Source: Planctomycetota bacterium
Lineage (GTDB): Bacteria; Planctomycetota; Phycisphaerae; Phycisphaerales; SM1A02
DNA length: 59,448 nt
Reading direction: 5' to 3'
Assembly: GCA_003671075.1 (NCBI GenBank)
Contig: QWPT01000004.1
Span: 29,212-88,659, forward strand
Shown here: positions 40,377-48,190 of the stretch, in pieces
Layout: each line of letters opens with the position of its first letter
Position numbering within the stretch: position 1 is the stretch's first letter
Notes under the pieces: model-generated
Told to the model about the DNA's origin: nothing
The model's database searches: none
What the model saw: only the letters and a program-made list of their open reading frames with translations
Program-made: the position numbers and the translations under genes

Positions 40377-42092
40377 TCAGCGTGATGCGCCTCCGCCGAT
40401 GTCGCGACCCGTTGCGCCAACGCGGCTTCGTGCCGCGCGGGAACTCGAAGTTGGAGGGAGCGGGATTGTCGCCTCTCGCGGCTTCAAGTCAAAGCTCGAA
40501 GGGGCTGCTTGCGTGGAATCTCCGGAGCGCCTGAAGATGTCCCCATCTTGCGCGCCGTCCGATTCCTCGTCCAAACTGCCGTCCGCCACCGAACTGGAGC
40601 GGCCAGTTGTCCGCGTGTTGTCCGATGCCGACTGCTGGTCGCCAGTTGAGCCAAGGTCCCTGCGCGAGTCGCCATCGCTCACCATGGAATCGAGCGCACG
40701 GGCGGTCGGAAGCATGGAAATGTCGCGGAGAAAGGCGATTCGGGCGGGGTCGGTCGACACATCGACCACGCAGTCGAAGGCGTACGCGCCGCGGGGTTCG
40801 TCGCCTTGGCTGGCAGTGGCGGTCGCGAGTCCGGTTTCGTCGTCGCTGGCGGCAACGATGCGCGCCTCCACCCGCACACGCCAAAGCGCGGAGCGATTGG
40901 TGATGCGGCCAGCCACCGCGCCAAACTGCTCGTTGGTAAGCACGCGGCGCGATACCAACCAAGAAGTGCCCTTGCGCTCGGTTTCATCCAACGAGTCGCG
41001 GAGATCAACGATACGAGCCGCCGCATCGGCGCCGAGGCCATCGAGCGCGGCAAGTGCACGCACATCCGCGCGCACGATGTCCAAACGCGCGACCCCGTGC
41101 GTGCCAGCCTGAAGCGTGCAAGTGCTGAGGATGTCGTCGATGCGCGCCAAGTCGATGCCCTTGGCAAGTAACGCGCGCGCGATGGCGCCGTCGTCAGCGC
41201 CCTCCTTCGCGTCCTTGGCCACGCGCTCGAGAGCGATGCGCTCGGTGTCTTCAAACTGACTGAGCGACGCGGTGGCGCGATCGCCGGAGCCGCCCGCGCC
41301 GAAGGCCGCGATGAGATCCAGACGCGGCGCACCGTCGAGATCAACGAGCGGCTCCGCACCGTGCACGGTCAACAATTCGATGAGCGGCGGCACCGACCCG
41401 CGATCGCTCGATGCGCCTCCGCCCGCGGTTCCACTCCATTCTCCATCAGAGCCACCACCCGAGTTGCCCCGGGGACCTTCATCAAGTTCGTCGCGTTCGT
41501 CGCCGATGGTGCTCATTGAACCGAACACCTCGTTTAGTGTGATCGCGCCTTGGCCGGGCGCGGCGAAGGACGCGGCGGCGTCGATGGAGCTCAGTGGACG
41601 ACGCGTCGCAATCTGCGCGGTGATTTGCTGAGCAATCTCTGAACCGTCCTCGGTCGCCTTCTCCAACATGGCGATCGGCGATTGATTGGCATCCAGTTTC
41701 GCGGCCTCACTTCCAAAGAACTCACCGCTCCACAGAGCAACGAGTCGTACTTCGATGTGACGATCGCCGTCAGGAATGTCGAGCAACAGTGCATCTCCGC
41801 TGGGCGATGCACCGGCGAGGATTTTCTCGCGGTCGCGCGCGATCAGGTCGGCGGCGAGCGCGACGCCATCGAGCGCGGCATCACGCATTCGCCGCTCAAG
41901 ATCGGCCGCGCGCGAACTCACCGTCGCGCCGCGCGCCGCGAATATTGCACCCGTCGCCACCAGAATCGCCGCAGCAACGACCACCAACACGGCGATCATG
42001 ACAAAGCCGCGCTGATGACGCGTTGAGGGCTCCGCGTGTTTCATCGCGTGATTTGTCGCGCTATTCATCGCGTTGTTCATCGCGCTATTCAT
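40377..42092 (-). CDS. gspK: T2SS minor pseudopilin GspK
   Basis: GspK caps the pseudopilus. The 571-residue product has a prepilin cleavage site RHQRG/FVMIAVLVVVAAAILVA near residue 29, with no Glu at +5, which is characteristic of GspK. A large soluble domain follows, including two helix-hairpin-like stretches (LARIDDILS, LDGLGADAAARIVDLRDS) and a segment LNEVFGS. Serine/glycine/aspartate-rich loops lie near residues 200-240, and the tail (460-571) is long and low in complexity. The leader peptide is unusually long because its first 20 residues come from a 12-bp tandem array (MNSAMNNAMNSATNHAMKHA). The true start could be any of four in-frame ATGs. It overlaps gspJ upstream by ATGA. Confidence 0.85.
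   Translation of the reverse strand: MNSAMNNAMNSATNHAMKHAEPSTRHQRGFVMIAVLVVVAAAILVATGAIFAARGATVSSRAADLERRMRDAALDGVALAADLIARDREKILAGASPSGDALLLDIPDGDRHIEVRLVALWSGEFFGSEAAKLDANQSPIAMLEKATEDGSEIAQQITAQIATRRPLSSIDAAASFAAPGQGAITLNEVFGSMSTIGDERDELDEGPRGNSGGGSDGEWSGTAGGGASSDRGSVPPLIELLTVHGAEPLVDLDGAPRLDLIAAFGAGGSGDRATASLSQFEDTERIALERVAKDAKEGADDGAIARALLAKGIDLARIDDILSTCTLQAGTHGVARLDIVRADVRALAALDGLGADAAARIVDLRDSLDETERKGTSWLVSRRVLTNEQFGAVAGRITNRSALWRVRVEARIVAASDDETGLATATASQGDEPRGAYAFDCVVDVSTDPARIAFLRDISMLPTARALDSMVSDGDSRRDLGSTGDQQSASDNTRTTGRSSSVADGSLDEESDGAQDGDIFRRSGDSTQAAPSSFDLKPREATIPLPPTSSSRAARSRVGATGRDIGGGASR
42033..42092 (-). repeat. five 12-bp tandem units encoding the gspK leader
   Basis: Coding-strand units ATGAATAGCGCG, ATGAACAACGCG, ATGAATAGCGCG, ACAAATCACGCG and ATGAAACACGCG cover exactly 60 bases from the start codon inward, giving four in-frame ATGs. 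The array encodes (M/T)-(N/K)-(S/N/H)-A five times. Confidence 0.9.
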
Positions 42093-42793
42093 CGCGGGGC
42101 CGCCTTCTTCGACGACTCTTTGTCGAGGCTGCGGATTGCAAGCGGATCAACGCGTGGCGCACCCATGATGCGGAAGAAACGAACGCGATCGGCTGCGACC
42201 TCGGCGGCCGCGCGTGGTGCGGAGTCGCGCGAATCATCGGCGTTGCTGGCCACCGTCGACGCGGAGGCGGTGCGGGTGGCGTTGGTGCGATCGAACCAAA
42301 TCGATACCTCGATGCCTACGGGAAACATCTGAGATTCCCTGCTATCGAAGGCATCTTGCCATCCGTCCTCGGCGAGATAACGAATGCGCATCGCGCGCAC
42401 GGGCGCGGCGAGCGCGTCCTGTCGAATGCCGCGCGCGACGGAGATTTTGCCCGTGCTCGAATCAAAGGCGATGGTGGTGGCAGCCATTTCGCTGAACATA
42501 GGCTGGCCGTCGTTGCCCAGGCCGACCGCCGATCGAACGATGCGCATCGACGACTCGTTGCCTTGGATGCCCGCGCCCTGCGACGCCGCATCGACGACGG
42601 CGGTGGCGCACGCGCGTTCGATTGCGGTGAAGACCTCTTCCGCGCATTCGATTTCGCGCGAAATTCGGCCGAGCCGCGTGCGGGCGTCGCCGAGATTGGT
42701 GGTGAACATGGCGATGGCACCGAGGAACGCCGTCGCAATCGCAACGCCAACAATCGCTTCCAACAGCGAGAAACCGTGGATGCGGCGCGTCAT
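42089..42793 (-). CDS. gspJ: T2SS minor pseudopilin GspJ
   Basis: The 234-residue product has the prepilin signal MTRRIHG/FSLLEAIVGVAIATAFLG, with Phe at +1 and Glu at +5, and one hydrophobic helix. Its soluble domain has the extended-strand character of GspJ, with a segment MRIRYLAEDGWQDAFDS. It contributes to the tip complex with GspI and GspK. Both ends are ATGA overlaps with gspI and gspK, implying strict co-translation. Assignment to J rests on the order H-I-J-K and on size. Confidence 0.82.
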   Translation of the reverse strand: MTRRIHGFSLLEAIVGVAIATAFLGAIAMFTTNLGDARTRLGRISREIECAEEVFTAIERACATAVVDAASQGAGIQGNESSMRIVRSAVGLGNDGQPMFSEMAATTIAFDSSTGKISVARGIRQDALAAPVRAMRIRYLAEDGWQDAFDSRESQMFPVGIEVSIWFDRTNATRTASASTVASNADDSRDSAPRAAAEVAADRVRFFRIMGAPRVDPLAIRSLDKESSKKAAPR

Positions 42794-43221
42794 CGTGAGC
42801 GAACCTCGCCGCGCTGGCTGAGATCGACAGAACGCTCGTGCACGGCTACGACGGGGGGCTCGACTCCAGCGCCGCCGCTCATGTCGCGCACGGTGGCACG
42901 CGCGCGGGCGAGCTTGGATGTGGCGCCAGGAACGATCTCAATGGCGACGGCGAGATCGTCACTGCGATCACGCTCTTCGCCCAAGTCGCCGGCCGCGATC
43001 ATTCCTGCGTCGAGTTCCGCAAGACGAGTTGCCGCGAGGTCGAAGGCGCGCGCGCGAAGCTCAACGCGGCGAATGCTGTCGAGCGCCGAACGCATGGCCG
43101 ACAGGGTGAATGACGCCGCGGTCGCGAAGAGCGCGACCGCGAGCAGAAGTTCGAGCAAGATGCCGCCGCCACGGCGGGCAGGCGGGCGAAGACGGAATCT
43201 ATGGACGGAGTGTGTTGCCAT
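42790..43221 (-). CDS. gspI: T2SS minor pseudopilin GspI
   Basis: The 143-residue product begins MATHSVHRFRLRPPARRGG, then GILLELLLAVALFATAASF. For Glu to fall at +5, cleavage must leave Gly at +1, an uncommon but tolerated residue. A short soluble domain follows (RAFDLAATRLAELDAGMI, VEIVPGATS-like strands), consistent with GspI. The ATG at 43221 was chosen over one five codons upstream because the latter lies in the 11-bp ATG array. No clear ribosome site precedes either. It is coupled to gspJ by ATGA. Confidence 0.75.
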   Translation of the reverse strand: MATHSVHRFRLRPPARRGGGILLELLLAVALFATAASFTLSAMRSALDSIRRVELRARAFDLAATRLAELDAGMIAAGDLGEERDRSDDLAVAIEIVPGATSKLARARATVRDMSGGAGVEPPVVAVHERSVDLSQRGEVRSR

Positions 43222-43262
43222 CCATGATCCATCCATGATCTACGCATGATCTACGCATGATC
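43219..43262 (-). repeat. four 11-bp tandem units, each with an ATG, at the gspI start
   Basis: Plus-strand units CATCCATGATC (43219, 43230) and TACGCATGATC (43241, 43252) cover 44 bases. On the coding strand they give ATGs every 11 bases (43258, 43247, 43236, 43225) plus 43232 and the likely start at 43221. The design (4 x 11, ATG per unit, ending at the gene's own start) is the same as at gspL although the unit sequence differs. Confidence 0.88.
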
Positions 43263-43314
43263 CATCGCGACCTGCGGTCCATGAGAGAACGACCGAGCTG
43301 CAATTGCCACGGCT

Positions 43315-44025
43315 TTAGCGTCGCGGACGGGCGATAGGCGCGTCGTCGAAACTCACGCCGTCAAACTCTGGTCGATCCGCATTCGTCCGATCGATATCGG
43401 CGGCCTTCTCGACCTGCTGCGGAACTCCGGTCGCATGATCGACCTGCAACGCGCGCAGGCTTCCTGCATCGGTTCGCAACATAAACATCGGTGCGAAGAA
43501 CACGGTTCCGTCGGGCAGGAAGATGGCGAGAGTCTGACCGGCCTCGGTGGAAAGTTCGTCGGTTGGCGCGGCCATGGGCTTATCGAGAGGCGAACCAAGC
43601 AGTTCGTCCGATCCGCGCTCGGCGTTTTCCATTCCAAGCGCGATGCGGACACCGCGCGGAAGCTGCATTCTGGCCCACGATGCGTTGATGGGCGATGCGC
43701 CATCCGCGTCCGTGCGATGCCCCGAGTGATTGCCGTGATTTCCTTCGGCGCTGCTCATGAAACGCGCATTGATCGAACTCTGGCTTCCGTTGAATTCGGC
43801 GACGACTTCAACAGCGCGGCCTCCTTCACGCGCGGCCGCGCGAGCCATCATCATCTGCATCGTCAGGCCATCTTCTGCGTTGTCGAGTTCGCGCGTGCCA
43901 AGCCAACCCGTGGTCCAAGGAATCACGATGGCGGAGATCGCCAGCAGAATGCCAAGACCGATGAGCAACTCAAGAAGTGAGACGCCACGGCGGGTTCGAG
44001 CGAAGATGGACTTGAGCCGATGCAT
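43315..44025 (-). CDS. gspH: T2SS minor pseudopilin GspH
   Basis: The 236-residue product starts MHRLKSIFARTRRG/VSLLELLIGLGILLAISA, a prepilin signal with Glu at +5 and an N-terminal helix. A GspH-like beta domain follows (MQMMMARAAAREGGRAVEVV, WARMQLPRGVRIAL, IFLPDGTVFFAPMFML). The FLPDG block near the end is typical of GspH/FimT proteins. The C-terminus has an acidic, low-complexity tail. The ATG at 44025 was chosen because the upstream extension lacks prepilin character. It lies 135 bases downstream of gspG. Confidence 0.85.
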   Translation of the reverse strand: MHRLKSIFARTRRGVSLLELLIGLGILLAISAIVIPWTTGWLGTRELDNAEDGLTMQMMMARAAAREGGRAVEVVAEFNGSQSSINARFMSSAEGNHGNHSGHRTDADGASPINASWARMQLPRGVRIALGMENAERGSDELLGSPLDKPMAAPTDELSTEAGQTLAIFLPDGTVFFAPMFMLRTDAGSLRALQVDHATGVPQQVEKAADIDRTNADRPEFDGVSFDDAPIARPRR

Positions 44026-44160
44026 TTCTATTGCGGTGTTCTGCTTCTCTTTGAGCGTTGCGCCATCAGAGACATGAGAGATTGATGAGAGGTTGCCGAG
44101 AGGTTCATGGAGGCGGGCGTGACCTGTATCGGCTCGACCGCGTCTACTCATTCGCCATAA

Positions 44161-44682
44161 TCATCCGCCACTGGCGCCCGAAGTTCCCGTCGAACCACCG
44201 CCTCCGCCCGAGAACTCGCCGAACTCATCGCCGGCGGCTTCCTTGCGGGAATCCTGATTGGAAACATCGTCTTCGGTTCCTTCTTGACCGTCGGGACCGT
44301 TGGAGACGATGTCAAAATTTGCGCCTTCGAGAATGGTGCTGGGCACACGGAACACCCACACATTTCCCCACGCGTCCTTCGGCTTGGGCTCCTTGAGGTA
44401 CGGCCCGCCGTAGCGCGCCTGATCCTCATCACTGGCAAGCGCTTCCTTGGACCAGAGAACCGCAAGGCCCTCCTCCTCGGTCGGCCAACGCTTCATCTCC
44501 ACGCGGAACTGCTCGAGCGCGCCCTCGAAAGCCTGCAGCTGTGCGCGGGCAAGTTTCAGGTCAGCCTTCTCACTGGCTCCGAGAACATTGACCGCGACAA
44601 GACTGCCGATGGCCAAAAGAATGCCGATGACGATGAGAAGTTCGAGAATCGTGAAGCCACGACGACGGGACTGCGTGTGCAT
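44161..44682 (-). CDS. gspG: T2SS major pseudopilin GspG
   Basis: GspG polymerises into the pseudopilus that pushes substrates through the secretin. The 173-residue product begins MHTQSRRRG/FTILELLIVIGILLAIG, a textbook prepilin peptidase site with Glu at +5. It contains FRVEMKRWPTEEEGLAVL, the Pro/Thr-rich helix cap, the conserved PKDAWGN motif, and SNGPDGQEGTEDD, the calcium-binding loop of major pseudopilins. A Gly/Ser/Thr-rich tail follows. TAGGAG lies nine bases before the ATG. A 117-base gap separates it from gspF, containing a small hairpin (GCGCC/GGCGC) right after the gspF stop that could separate expression of the two. Confidence 0.94.
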   Translation of the reverse strand: MHTQSRRRGFTILELLIVIGILLAIGSLVAVNVLGASEKADLKLARAQLQAFEGALEQFRVEMKRWPTEEEGLAVLWSKEALASDEDQARYGGPYLKEPKPKDAWGNVWVFRVPSTILEGANFDIVSNGPDGQEGTEDDVSNQDSRKEAAGDEFGEFSGGGGGSTGTSGASGG

Positions 44683-44799
44683 GAAAAAGGCTCCTAGAAG
44701 GCGAGTTCAAAGTCTACCCCGAAGCAGGGCCGACCATTCGCGCTATTGCCTGAGTCAAGAAGAAATTCCGCTCGCGGCCGCGTGCGCCTTATCGGGCGC

Positions 44800-45984
44800 T
44801 TAAAGCTGCGACGACAGGTTCATCATCGGAACCACCAGCGCGAGGAAGATGAACATGACCACGCCCGCGATAAGCAGCAGCATCGCCGGTTCCATGAGCC
44901 GCAGCAGCATGGCGAGAGTGCGATCGATGCGCGATTCAAGCGTGTCAGCAAGGCGAACCAAGACTGACGGGAGCGTGTTGGCGCTCTCGCCGACGGCGAC
45001 GATCTCGATGACATCCTCAGGGAAGAGCCCGCTTTCCGCGAGCGGCTTGGAGAGCTGCTCGCCCTGGCGAACGGCTTCGCTGGCGTTGTGAAGCGCCCGG
45101 GAGAGCACGGGATTTCCAGCGGAATCGCGGGCGATCTCGATGGCTTGCAGCATGGGGATGCCGTTCTCGAGCAATGTTCCCAGCATGCGGGCAAAGCGCG
45201 CCACTGCGATGGACGCGAAGAGCGGGCCAAGCATCGGAACATGCATGAACCGCTCGGCGATCCAGTAGCGGACGGCGGGCTTACGCAGCAGGATGATGGT
45301 GATGGTGACGAAAACGACGCTCACCACGAGCATGAGCACGGCGTGGCCAGTGAACAGCGCGCTGGCGCCGAGCAGGATGCGCGTGGCGAGTGGAAGGCTC
45401 GGCATCTTGTTGAAGAAATCCTGGAATTTCGGCACGAAGAAGACCAGTGACGCGATCACAACGCCCGCGCCCACCAACAGCAACACCAGCGGATACATGA
45501 GATTGCCGATGACTCGGCCGCGAATATCCGCTTGCTGCTCGAGCAACATGGCCAAGCGCGCGAGCACTGGTTCGAGAAACGCGCCACGCTCACCCGCCCG
45601 CACCATCGCAACATGCACCGTCGCGAATATGCGCGGATGGCGCGACATTGCATCGGCAAGACGCTCGCCCGCCGATATTGCGTCGGCGACCTCGCTCCAG
45701 GCCTTGGCGAGCGTGAGATTCGATTTTCCTCGGCCAAGAAGCCGCAATGCGCGCAGCAGCGGAACGCCCGAGCGCAGCAGTTCGGAAAGTTGGCGATAGC
45801 TGGCTGAAAGCGCGCGCACGCCCACGCGTCCGCCAGCGCGTGGTGCGCCCGCTGTTGAAATGCGGATCGGCGCGAGGCTCTTCGCCGACAAATCAGCGAG
45901 CAACACCGATTCGGTTGCGGCATCTGCGCGTCCCTTGACGCGCCGACCCGTGGCGTCGCGAGCGATGTAATCGAAGGTTGGCAC
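44800..45984 (-). CDS. gspF: T2SS inner-membrane platform protein GspF
   Basis: GspF is the polytopic platform that interacts with the GspE ATPase and drives pseudopilus assembly. The product (394 residues from a GTG start, VPTFDYIARDATGRRVKG) has two GspF domains (about 55-180 and 255-380). It carries IRGRVIGNLMYPLVLLLVGA, LVFFVPKFQDFFNKM, LLENGIPMLQAIEIA and a C-terminal MLLLIAGVVMFIFLALVVPM helix. The GTG start gives the family N-terminus YIARDxxGxxVKG. An ATG ten codons upstream is possible. It is the first gene of the operon in view. The expected upstream neighbour gspE is missing, the next gene being a PEP-CTERM protein 72 bases away. Confidence 0.93.
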   Translation of the reverse strand: MPTFDYIARDATGRRVKGRADAATESVLLADLSAKSLAPIRISTAGAPRAGGRVGVRALSASYRQLSELLRSGVPLLRALRLLGRGKSNLTLAKAWSEVADAISAGERLADAMSRHPRIFATVHVAMVRAGERGAFLEPVLARLAMLLEQQADIRGRVIGNLMYPLVLLLVGAGVVIASLVFFVPKFQDFFNKMPSLPLATRILLGASALFTGHAVLMLVVSVVFVTITIILLRKPAVRYWIAERFMHVPMLGPLFASIAVARFARMLGTLLENGIPMLQAIEIARDSAGNPVLSRALHNASEAVRQGEQLSKPLAESGLFPEDVIEIVAVGESANTLPSVLVRLADTLESRIDRTLAMLLRLMEPAMLLLIAGVVMFIFLALVVPMMNLSSQL

Positions 45985-46056
45985 GCGGCAATAGTAAAGC
46001 CGCGCGCACCTCAACGGTGCGCGCGGCGATTGATCGTGTGTGATGTCGTGAAGCGT

Positions 46057-46830
46057 TTAGCGACGGCGACGGCGAAGAAGTCCCGCTCCGGCCAGCAGCG
46101 CCATTGCCCCAGGGGCAGGCACCGCCGTGGATTCGAACACGAGTTCCGCGCCGAAACTTTCGCCCGTTCCCGCCTCGCTGATCTCAAGCTTCATGCCCGC
46201 AGCAACGAGAACTCCGCCGTAAACGGTCACGCCGCCGCCCGATCCGTCCCATCCACCAGGGCCGCCCGCACCGCCGGAACCGCTTCCGCCAGTTTGGCCG
46301 TGGGCGAAACCGCTGAAGCGCGTCGAGACAACGCCGTTGCGACCGAGCGAAATGTAGTGCTGCATATTGACCTGGTCGTCGCCACTGATGGCGTCACATT
46401 GATTGAGGCGGTTCGCAAGCGTGGCTGAGGTTTCTGCAATATGCGGCGCAATTGTTCCCAGATAACCAGTGGTGACGGTTCCCGTCAGCAGATCCGCGCC
46501 GACGACCTTCATGAGGTCGATGTCGGCGCCCGGGCTCCACATTCCATAGGAGTTCGTGCCAGTGTCCCGCACGCGGATCTCAACGAGCGCGAGGTTGCCA
46601 CCGAGCTGTTGGGCGATCGCGGAAATGTCGAACGAGGTGATGGTGCGCACGCCGGCCGTGTCGACGCGGGTGTTGACGAACGCTCCGTACGAGCCCGTAT
46701 AGGTGATGACTGGCCGTGGATAGATTTGCGTCACCGTGCCAAGGTTCACGACGATTTCGGCGGACGCGGCGCTGGTGAAGACAAGTCCTGCAGTGATGGT
46801 GGCGGCGGCGATGGCGATAGCGTTCTTCAT
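46057..46830 (-). CDS. PEP-CTERM sorting-domain protein
   Basis: The 257-residue product has a signal peptide (MKNAIAIAAATITAGLVFTS, cleavage after ASA) and a C-terminal sorting tail VPAPGAMALLAGAGLLRRRR: a Pro-rich motif, a hydrophobic helix and an arginine cluster. This is the planctomycete version of PEP-CTERM. Such tails are processed by exosortase-type enzymes and place proteins at the cell surface or in the exopolysaccharide. The middle region has no recognised domain but is glycine-rich near residues 185-210 (GQTGGSGSGGAGGPGGWDGS). It may be a T2SS substrate simply by location 72 bases upstream of gspF, but nothing in sequence proves that. The 222-base divergent gap to 47053 holds no feature I can support. 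Confidence 0.85.
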   Translation of the reverse strand: MKNAIAIAAATITAGLVFTSAASAEIVVNLGTVTQIYPRPVITYTGSYGAFVNTRVDTAGVRTITSFDISAIAQQLGGNLALVEIRVRDTGTNSYGMWSPGADIDLMKVVGADLLTGTVTTGYLGTIAPHIAETSATLANRLNQCDAISGDDQVNMQHYISLGRNGVVSTRFSGFAHGQTGGSGSGGAGGPGGWDGSGGGVTVYGGVLVAAGMKLEISEAGTGESFGAELVFESTAVPAPGAMALLAGAGLLRRRRR

Positions 46831-47052
46831 TTTTTTGGTTGTCCTGTTCCCCGTCCGCGTGCCTCGGCTCCCTGCGGCCGCTGCCTCGCGTAACACCATG
46901 AGAATGCCGCGGCAATGCGGGGGTTCAAGCAATTGTTGCGATTGGCGCGCGGAGGAAACTCAACGCGCATCGCATATGCGAACTGTGCCGAAGACGCAGG
47001 GTGGATCTGTGCGGACTGCGCGATTTGCGCGGCGATCGCTACGCTTCGCTCC

Positions 47053-47964
47053 ATGCGCGTCGTCAGTCTTCTTCCCTCCGCAACCGAATTACTCTGCGCC
47101 GTCGGTGCGGCTGATCTTCTTGTAGGCCGCAGCCATGAATGCGACTTTCCTGCGGGGATTTCGTCGATTCCGCTGCTCACGCGCACGCGCATCCACGCGG
47201 GCGATTCGAGCGCTATCGACGCTGAAGTTTCGGCGGCGATTGCTGGAGGAAACAGTCTGTACCAGCTCGACGAAGAACTTCTCGCCGCGCTGCAGCCCGA
47301 TGTGATCCTGACGCAGAACCTTTGCGATGTCTGCTCGATCGACCTGCGAAGTGTCGAACGGGTTGCGGCTCGATTGCCCAAGAACCCCGTGGTGTTGAGC
47401 CTCGATCCCAAGAGCGTGTTCGATGTGTTCGACGATTTGTTGCGCGTGGGCGAAGCGGTCGGTCGTGGGGCGCAGGCGCAGGCGGCGATGGTTCACTTGC
47501 GTGCGCGCTATTGGAGCGCGATCGACTTCGTGAACCCTTATGTGCCGGGGCCGGAGATTCTGTTTCTTGAGTGGGCCGATCCCGCGTTCGTTGGTGGGCA
47601 TTGGACGCCGGGGCTGATCGAGGCGGCGGGCGCGCGGCACTCGCTGAATCCGGCGGGAGCGAAGTCGCGGCGCGTGACGCCCGAAGAGATCATCGAGAGT
47701 GCGCCTGAGCGGATCGTGCTGTGCCCGTGCGGATTTGGCCTCGAGCGCGTGCGTGAGGATTTCGCGCGATTGGAGAAAACGCGTTGGTGGCCGCTGCTTC
47801 CCGCAGTGATGGACGCCAAGCCTGGCAACATCGCGCTCGTCGACGGCAACCAAATGTTTAATCGCCCAGGACCACGGTTGGTCGATGCGTTTGAGTGGAT
47901 GGTCGGTTGGGTCAACGGGCGAGATGAACTCATTGCGCCTGGATTCCCCGTGATCTACCCGTGA
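47053..47964 (+). CDS. BtuF-like periplasmic-binding-fold protein without signal peptide
   Basis: The 303-residue product begins MRVVSLLPSATELLCAVGAA, the usual start of the cobalamin/iron-siderophore binding fold (BtuF/FecB superfamily). It has LVGRSHECDFP, ALQPDVILTQNLCDVCS, EWADPAFVGGHWTPGLIEAA and a C-terminal RPGPRLVDAFEWM. The form with HECDFP and QNLCDVC belongs to a group often annotated as cobalamin-binding protein that lacks an export signal, as here, so its location and ligand are uncertain. No ABC-transporter partners are adjacent. A start at 47053 is preferred, since the upstream frame is cysteine-rich and unlike the family. Its stop lies inside an 11-bp repeat. Confidence 0.8.
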   Translation: MRVVSLLPSATELLCAVGAADLLVGRSHECDFPAGISSIPLLTRTRIHAGDSSAIDAEVSAAIAGGNSLYQLDEELLAALQPDVILTQNLCDVCSIDLRSVERVAARLPKNPVVLSLDPKSVFDVFDDLLRVGEAVGRGAQAQAAMVHLRARYWSAIDFVNPYVPGPEILFLEWADPAFVGGHWTPGLIEAAGARHSLNPAGAKSRRVTPEEIIESAPERIVLCPCGFGLERVREDFARLEKTRWWPLLPAVMDAKPGNIALVDGNQMFNRPGPRLVDAFEWMVGWVNGRDELIAPGFPVIYP

Positions 47965-47979
47965 TGCGCCCGTAAAAAT
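47947..47979. repeat. 11-bp tandem units across a stop codon
   Basis: CCCGTGATCTA, CCCGTGATGCG and CCCGTAAAAAT are consecutive; the second contains the TGA that ends the BtuF-like gene. The third unit keeps only the first half of the motif. It continues into a 226-base intergenic gap before clpB, in which I see no other repeat, terminator or convincing heat-shock operator. Confidence 0.7.
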
Positions 47980-48190
47980 CCCTGATCCACGCTGAGGGTG
48001 CTGCTCGGCGATGGCAATCGGACGATACCCAGAACGAACCGTTTCCTTCGTCTGCCCAAACGGCAGGAGCCGCGGCCCCCGCGCGCTGATCGGCACTCAA
48101 AATCATGTCGGACGGGCCGTTCAAGCAGGCGCGGAATTTGCAATTGGGCGCGACCGAATTTGATGCAGGATCCCCAAGGAGCCAGACACC

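Noticed and set aside
48080-48190. Possible CIRCE or heat-shock operator upstream of clpB
   Set aside because: A GGCACTC resembles one CIRCE half-site, but there is no GAGTGC inverted partner at nine bases. No convincing sigma-32 pair was seen either.
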